A stretch of DNA of 64,000 bases from contig NZ_BMQF01000021.1 in the NCBI RefSeq assembly GCF_014647975.1, positions 1 to 64,000 on the forward strand, given 5' to 3'. The position numbers were made by a program, and so were the translations under genes. Of the stretch, positions 59,530-64,000 are shown one piece after another; the first letter of the stretch is position 1, and every line of letters begins with the position of its first letter. Origin of the DNA: Streptomyces fumigatiscleroticus. Its GTDB lineage: Bacteria; Actinomycetota; Actinomycetes; Streptomycetales; Streptomycetaceae. The notes beneath the pieces were generated by a model, which saw only the letters and a list, made by a program, of their open reading frames with translations, searched no databases and had not been told where the DNA came from.

Positions 59530-59892
59530 ATGGCGAGCACGGAGCTGTACGCGCACGAAGATCATTCACTGCTCTCGCGGATGTTCGTGTCCGGCCTCCG
59601 TGAGATCGCCACGCTACGGGGCCCCGGCTCCCGGGCAGCCCACTACGTCGACCTTCTCCTCGCACGGAGCGACGAATTCCGCAGCCTCTGGGACAAGCAC
59701 GAGGTCGGCGTCCGCCCTCAGCACGTCAAGCGCTACATCCACCCCGAGGTCGGCAGGCTGGAGCTGAACTGCCAGACACTGCTCGACCCGGACCAGTCGC
59801 ACTACCTCCTCGTCTACACCGCCGTCCCGGGCACCGCGAGCCACGACAGACTGCGGCTGCTGTCCGCCATCGGCGCTCAGACGTTCCACTGA
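59530..59892 (+). pseudogene. MmyB-like regulator, C-terminal ligand-binding half only
   Basis: The frame RAAHYVDLLLARSDEFRSLW, DKHEVGVRPQHVKRYIHPEV and GRLELNCQTLLDPDQSHYLL is the ligand-binding domain of MmyB-type XRE regulators (family: ELWxxHEVxxxxxGxKRFxHPEVGxLxL). The N-terminal helix-turn-helix is absent, and the start ATG 59530 is simply the first Met. It may be expressed as a 120-aa protein but cannot bind DNA, so I treat it as a truncated gene. Confidence 0.7.
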
Positions 59893-60039
59893 CCTCGCCC
59901 GCCCCTGACCGCACAACCCACCCGTGCGACTCGGCGGAGTCGGTGCCGACGCCGACCAGCGACCGTCGCCACCACGATCACGACCGGCCACCCGTGGGCC
60001 CGGCGGGTCCCGCACGGCCGAGTACTCTGCCGAGGTGAC

Positions 60040-60115
60040 GCACCACCACCCGCGTCGCGGTCCTGGAAGTGCCGGTAGAGCTCACCCTGTCCGACCCCAG
60101 ACATCTGCCGGAGGA
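60040..60115 (-). pseudogene. TetR recognition-helix fragment
   Basis: The minus strand reads RQMSGVGQGELYRHFQDRDA, the HTH turn of TetR regulators (family: AGVGxGTLYRHFPxREAL). About 25 codons only, with no domain before or after. It lies head to head against the monooxygenase remnant. Confidence 0.55.
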
Positions 60116-60149
60116 CCACCGGCTGGCAGCGGCGGACGACCTCGTGCTC

Positions 60150-60890
60150 GCCGTCGCCACGGTCTCCGGCGCCGTGTGCCGGCCGAGGACGCCCGGCACC
60201 TCTACGTCTTCCGGCGCACACCCTGTGGCGTCGATGTGCGCGCCGACCGCCGTACCACCGTCCAGGGCGTCGGCGCCGACCGCGACGGCTGGGCCCGGAC
60301 GCGCCGCGAGAACTTCCCGCGCATCGTCTCGGGCGAACCCGCCGACGAGGATCTCGTGGCGGACCGCTGGACCGCCTCGGCCGGCCTGCTGGAGAAGCTC
60401 CTGCCCGGCTTCCGGCGCCACGGCGACCGGGACACCTTCGAGGCCGCCTACGACGTGGCCGACGCCGCCAAGACGAACGAGCTCCGCTCCCGCGTCGAGC
60501 GAACCGTCACCGACCCGGACACGGCGGAGAAGCTCAAGCGCCGGTACCGCTACGCCTGCGAACGTCCCGCCTTCTCCGACACGTACTGTCCGGTGTTCAA
60601 CCGCGACAACGTCACCCTGGTCGACACCGCCGGCACCCACGGCATCGAGCGCCTCACCGGACACGGCGTCGTGGTGGACGACGCCACCTGCGGACTCGAC
60701 TGCCTGATCTTCACCACCGGATTCCAGGTCGGTACCTCCGGCGTCCTCTTGGGCAAGCTCCCCGCGCAGGGCGGGGCGGCACCCAGCTGCCGCACGCGGG
60801 GGCGGAACACGGCCCACGCACACTGCACGGCTTCACCGGCAACGGTTTCCCGAACCTGATCCGGATGTCCGCACCGGCCGCCCCACGCTG
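60150..60890 (+). pseudogene. Flavin-containing (Baeyer-Villiger) monooxygenase, truncated and frameshifted
   Basis: The frame starts mid-protein with EDARHLYVFRRTPCGVDVRA and continues WARTRRENFPRIVSGEPADE, KLKRRYRYACERPAFSDTYC, NRDNVTLVDT, then LDCLIFTTGFQVGTSGVLLG. After a frame change near 60775 it gives GPRTLHGFTGNGFPNLIRM. These are the C-terminal blocks of Baeyer-Villiger monooxygenases (CIVFATGFEVGTS, LHGFxxxGFPNLF). The FAD-binding GxGxxG and the fingerprint region are missing. Confidence 0.8.
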
Positions 60891-61212
60891 GACAGCTGAC
60901 ACGAACCGACAACAGGGAAGGACGCGGTCCCTGGGCCTCAGGAAGCTGTCGGCCCGCCTTTTCGTGCGCTGCCGGTGGATTGGACACCTCCCTGTCCGGG
61001 AAAGTCAGCGGCGCAGCGGACCGAATGAGGCACGGCCCGAAAGCTCACGGAGGCCGGCAGGATCGCCGGGTCCGCAGGAGGGTGAGGTCCGCGGATCGAT
61101 GCTGAGCACGTGGTGGCAGAGGCTCGCATGCTCGGCGCCGCCACCGACGCGCGTCTGCTGGGTGCCTCCGCGGACAGCCGGACAGCGCTATTCAGGAAGG
61201 GGAATCCGCACG
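60891..61212. other. Gap upstream of pntA
   Basis: The plus strand just before pntA reads HVVAEARMLGAATDARLLGA then SADSRTALFRKG with coding-like composition, perhaps the tail of a lost gene. No clear promoter boxes are seen. AGGAAGGGGAATCC ahead of ATG 61213 serves as the ribosome site. Confidence 0.35.
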
Positions 61213-62802
61213 ATGCTGATTGCAGTGCCGCGTGAGTCAGTAGCTGGTGAGACTCGCGTCGCGGCGACGCCGGTGACGGTCCGGCAGTTGGTCGGCCTCG
61301 GCTACGAGGTCCTGGTCGAATCGGGGGCGGGCACGTCCTCGGCGTTCACCGACGAGGCGTACGAGGAGGCCGGTGCCCGGCTCGGGACTGCCGCGCAGGT
61401 GTGGGCGGCGGACGTGATCCTCAAGGTGAACAAGCCCGACGAGGCGGAGGTTCAGGCCCTGCGCGACGGCGCGGTCCTGATCGCGATGCTGTCCCCGGCG
61501 CTGAACCCGGACCTGATCGCCGCGCTGGCCGAGCGGCCGGTCACGGCGCTGGCGATGGACGCGGTGCCGCGGATCAGCCGAGCCCAGTCGATGGACGTGC
61601 TCTCCTCGATGGCGAACATCGCCGGCTACCGGGCGGTGGTCGAAAGCGCGCACGAGTTCGGCCGTTTCTTCACCGGTCAGGTGACCGCGGCCGGGAAGGT
61701 GCCGCCGGCGAAGGTCCTGGTGGCGGGCGCAGGGGTGGCGGGGCTGGCCGCGATCGGCGCCGCATCCTCGCTGGGGGCGATCGTGCGGGCCACCGACCCA
61801 CGTCCCGAGGTGGCCGACCAGGTCAGGAGCCTGGGCGGCGAGTATCTGCCGGTGGTGGTCGAGGAGGAGGCCCAGGCCTCCACCGACGGCTACGCCAAGG
61901 CCACCTCGGACCGGTACGACGAGGCCGCCGCGAAGCTGTACGCCCAGCAGGCGGCCGATGTCGACATCATCATCACCACCGCGCTCGTCCCGGGGAGACC
62001 CGCGCCCCGGCTGATCACCGCCGCGGACGTGTCGGCGATGCGCCCCGGTTCGGTGATCGTGGACATGGCCGCCGCCCAGGGCGGGAACGTCGAGGGCAGC
62101 ATCGCGGGGCAGCGGGTCGTGACCGCCAACGGCGTGACGATCCTCGGCTACACCGATCTCGCGGGCCGGCTGCCCGCCCAGGCCAGCCAGCTGTACGGGA
62201 CGAACGTGGTCAATCTGATCAAACTGCTGACCCCTAGCAAGGACGGGCAGCTGGTACTGGACCTGGACGACGTGGTGCAGCGCAGCATGACCGTGGTACG
62301 GGCCAAGGACGGGGTGGGCGAGGTGCTCTGGCCACCGCCGCCGGTCCAGGTCTCCGCCCGGCCCGGCGGGTCCCTCCAGCAGGCCCCGGCCGCCCGGCCC
62401 GAGCCGAAGCCCGCGCGTCCGCCGATGCGCGCGGCGGCCAGAGTCGCCTCGGTGCTGACCGCGATCGCTGCCTTCGGGCTGGTCGACGCGTTCGCGCCGG
62501 ACCCGGTCCCGCGCCACTTCACGGTGCTGATGCTGGCGATCGTGATCGGCTACTACGTGATCGGGAAGGTCGCCCACGCACTGCACACCCCGCTGATGAG
62601 CGTCACCAACGCCGTCTCGGGGGTCATCGTGGTCGGTGCGCTGCTGCAAGTCGGGACGGACGACCGCCTGATCCAGATCCTCGCCGGCACGGCGATCCTG
62701 CTCGCCTCGATCAACATCTTCGGCGGTTTCGCCGTCACCCACCGCATGCTCGCCATGTTCACCACCGACAAGCCGGCCGCGAAGCCTGCGAAGGAGGCCT
62801 GA
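61213..62802 (+). CDS. pntA: NAD(P) transhydrogenase subunit alpha
   Basis: A 529-aa protein. Residues 1-380 form the NAD(H)-binding domain I (MLIAVPRESVAGETRVAATP, VLVAGAGVAGLAAIGAASSL, VDMAAAQGGNVEGS, GYTDLAGRLPAQASQLYGTN). A Pro/Ala-rich linker follows, then the C-terminal membrane segments (FTVLMLAIVIGYYVIGKVAH, VSGVIVVGALLQ, LASINIFGGFAVTHRML). Length and fusion match E. coli-type PntA. With PntB it couples hydride transfer between NADH and NADP+ to proton movement across the membrane, making NADPH. pntB follows 1 nt after the stop. Confidence 0.96.
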   Translation: MLIAVPRESVAGETRVAATPVTVRQLVGLGYEVLVESGAGTSSAFTDEAYEEAGARLGTAAQVWAADVILKVNKPDEAEVQALRDGAVLIAMLSPALNPDLIAALAERPVTALAMDAVPRISRAQSMDVLSSMANIAGYRAVVESAHEFGRFFTGQVTAAGKVPPAKVLVAGAGVAGLAAIGAASSLGAIVRATDPRPEVADQVRSLGGEYLPVVVEEEAQASTDGYAKATSDRYDEAAAKLYAQQAADVDIIITTALVPGRPAPRLITAADVSAMRPGSVIVDMAAAQGGNVEGSIAGQRVVTANGVTILGYTDLAGRLPAQASQLYGTNVVNLIKLLTPSKDGQLVLDLDDVVQRSMTVVRAKDGVGEVLWPPPPVQVSARPGGSLQQAPAARPEPKPARPPMRAAARVASVLTAIAAFGLVDAFAPDPVPRHFTVLMLAIVIGYYVIGKVAHALHTPLMSVTNAVSGVIVVGALLQVGTDDRLIQILAGTAILLASINIFGGFAVTHRMLAMFTTDKPAAKPAKEA

Positions 62803-62803
62803 G

Positions 62804-64000
62804 ATGTCCGCCGGATCGATCGCCACCGCGGCGTACACCGTCGCCTCACTGCTGTTCATACTCTCCCTGGCGGGGCTCTCCAAGCACACCTCCGCCAAGC
62901 ACGGCTGGACCTACGGTGTGGCCGGGATGGCGATCGCCCTGGCCGCCACCATCGGCCTCACCGTCCACGACAGTCCGGTACGCGGCACCGCTGTCGCCTT
63001 CCTCGTCATCGCCGTGCTCGCCGGTGCGGCCATCGGACTGTGGCGGGCCCGAGTCGTGCGGATGACGGGGATGCCGGAGCTGATCGCGCTGCTGCACAGC
63101 TTCGTCGGTCTCGCCGCGGTACTGGTCGGCTGGGCCTCCTACCTCGAGGTCGAGCAGAACGGCAGCGGTGAGGCAGGCGGCTTCACCGGCTCTCTTCTGC
63201 GTATCCACCACGCCGAGGTCTTCATCGGCGTCTTCATCGGCGCGGTCACCTTCACGGGCTCGATCGTGGCCAACCTCAAGCTGTCGGCCCGGATCAAGTC
63301 CTCCCCGCTGATGCTGCCGGGCAAGAACATGCTCAACGTGGGTGCGCTGGTGCTCTTCGCCGTGCTCACCGTCGTCTTCGTCGGCCATCCCTCGCTGTGG
63401 GCGATCGTGACGGTGACCGTGCTGGCGCTGGCGCTCGGCTGGCACCTCGTGGTCTCGATCGGCGGCGGCGACATGCCGGTGGTGGTCTCGATGCTGAACA
63501 GCTACTCCGGCTGGGCCGCGGCCGCTTCCGGATTCCTGCTCGACAACGACCTGCTGATCGTGACCGGCGCACTGGTCGGCTCCAGCGGTGCCTACCTGTC
63601 CTACCTGATGTGCACTGCGATGAACCGTTCCTTCCTGTCCGTGATCTCCGGCGGTTTCGGCCTGGAGGCCCCCGGCGGCGGTGAGAAGGAGTACGGCGAG
63701 CACCGCGAGACCAGCGTCGGTGAGACCGCGTCGATGCTGGCCGACGCCTCCACTGTGGTGATCACACCCGGGTACGGAATGGCGGTCGCGCAGGCGCAGT
63801 ACCCCGTCGCGGAACTGGTCCGCACGCTGCGCGAGCGCGGCGTCGACGTCCGCTTCGCTGTCCACCCGGTGGCCGGCCGCCTGCCCGGCCACATGAACGT
63901 GCTGCTGGCCGAGGCCAAGGTCCCCTACGACATCGTCCTGGAGATGGACGAGATCAACGACGATCTGGCCACCACCGACGTCGTTCTCGTCATCGGCGCC
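62804..64000 (+). CDS. pntB: NAD(P) transhydrogenase subunit beta (partial, runs off right edge)
   Basis: The frame is open for 399 codons from ATG 62804 to the window end. An N-terminal membrane domain of about nine helices (ASLLFILSLAGLSKH, MPELIALLHSFVGLAAVLVG, VTFTGSIVANLKLSARI, VVSMLNSYSGWAAAASGFLL) is followed by the NADP(H)-binding domain III (VVITPGYGMAVAQAQYPVAE, VAGRLPGHMNVLLAEAKVPY). About 65 residues are missing at the C-terminus compared with the family. AAGGAGG lies in the pntA tail as its ribosome site. It forms the proton channel and NADP site of the transhydrogenase. Confidence 0.95.
   Translation, partial: MSAGSIATAAYTVASLLFILSLAGLSKHTSAKHGWTYGVAGMAIALAATIGLTVHDSPVRGTAVAFLVIAVLAGAAIGLWRARVVRMTGMPELIALLHSFVGLAAVLVGWASYLEVEQNGSGEAGGFTGSLLRIHHAEVFIGVFIGAVTFTGSIVANLKLSARIKSSPLMLPGKNMLNVGALVLFAVLTVVFVGHPSLWAIVTVTVLALALGWHLVVSIGGGDMPVVVSMLNSYSGWAAAASGFLLDNDLLIVTGALVGSSGAYLSYLMCTAMNRSFLSVISGGFGLEAPGGGEKEYGEHRETSVGETASMLADASTVVITPGYGMAVAQAQYPVAELVRTLRERGVDVRFAVHPVAGRLPGHMNVLLAEAKVPYDIVLEMDEINDDLATTDVVLVIGA

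Noticed and set aside
56843..59665. 940-codon minus-strand frame over the helicase
   Set aside because: Antisense to intact helicase motifs; the translation is low-complexity Arg/His/Gln.
1..64000. CRISPR arrays, tRNA or rRNA genes
   Set aside because: The only tandem repeats found have short units without unique spacers (10, 15-16 and 18 bp), and no cloverleaf or conserved rRNA sequence was seen by reading; a dedicated covariance-model scan was not possible.

Overview
The window is high-GC actinobacterial DNA, almost certainly a Streptomyces chromosome arm. The evidence is near-universal G/C at third codon positions, GTG starts, ATGA/GTGA gene overlaps, an SsgA-like sporulation regulator, a CYP102-type fused P450, a PHB-depolymerase-type esterase, many TetR regulators and a high density of gene remnants (IS630 and IS3 transposases, and truncated or frameshifted enzymes).

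Region 1 (about 0.8-17.4 kb) is a specialised-metabolite gene cluster. A long leftward series runs from 15010 to 821: PaaK-like adenylating enzyme, prenyltransferase/cyclase-like repeat protein, tautomerase-like protein, acyl carrier protein, N-terminally short adenylating enzyme, class II DAHP synthase, two ATP-grasp ligases, amidase, MFS exporter, APC permease and SDR. Many of the stops and starts overlap. A divergent pair (second PaaK-like enzyme and a DDAH-family amidinohydrolase) starts at 15191. DAHP synthase implies a shikimate-derived unit, the adenylating enzymes and carrier protein imply acyl activation, and the ATP-grasp enzymes imply amide bonds. I cannot name the product.

Region 2 (17.2-26.1 kb) is regulatory plus a cluster outpost. 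It holds a LysR regulator, a 62-codon secreted peptide with two EWP-type repeats next to an XRE-TPR regulator (a candidate peptide-signalling pair), an IS3 remnant and an XRE-NB-ARC-TPR STAND regulator. It ends with a second copy of the cluster's ATP-grasp type next to a PrnB/IDO-like haem oxygenase-superfamily protein.

Region 3 (26.1-46 kb) is a patchwork of small regulators and enzymes among pseudogenes: ABBA prenyltransferase remnant, SsgA-like protein, receiver-only response regulator, TetR proteins, cupin, PAS-LuxR regulator divergent from CYP102, PadR with its membrane partner and operator, an SDR lacking the usual YxxxK residues, methyltransferase, 3-hydroxyacyl-CoA dehydrogenase pseudogene with an 18-bp repeat, and glycosyltransferase.

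Region 4 (46-53 kb) has a secreted PHB-depolymerase-like esterase, a membrane protein, two TetR regulators with clear inverted-repeat operators, ANTAR and winged-helix proteins and a DUF1348 protein. Region 5 (53.0-59.4 kb) looks like a conflict/defence module: a 147-aa small protein overlapping a 1071-aa STAND-TPR NTPase, followed by a UvrD-like helicase fused to a PD-(D/E)XK-like nuclease. Region 6 (59.5-61.2 kb) is remnants (MmyB C-terminus, TetR helix, Baeyer-Villiger monooxygenase). The window closes with pntA and the start of pntB.
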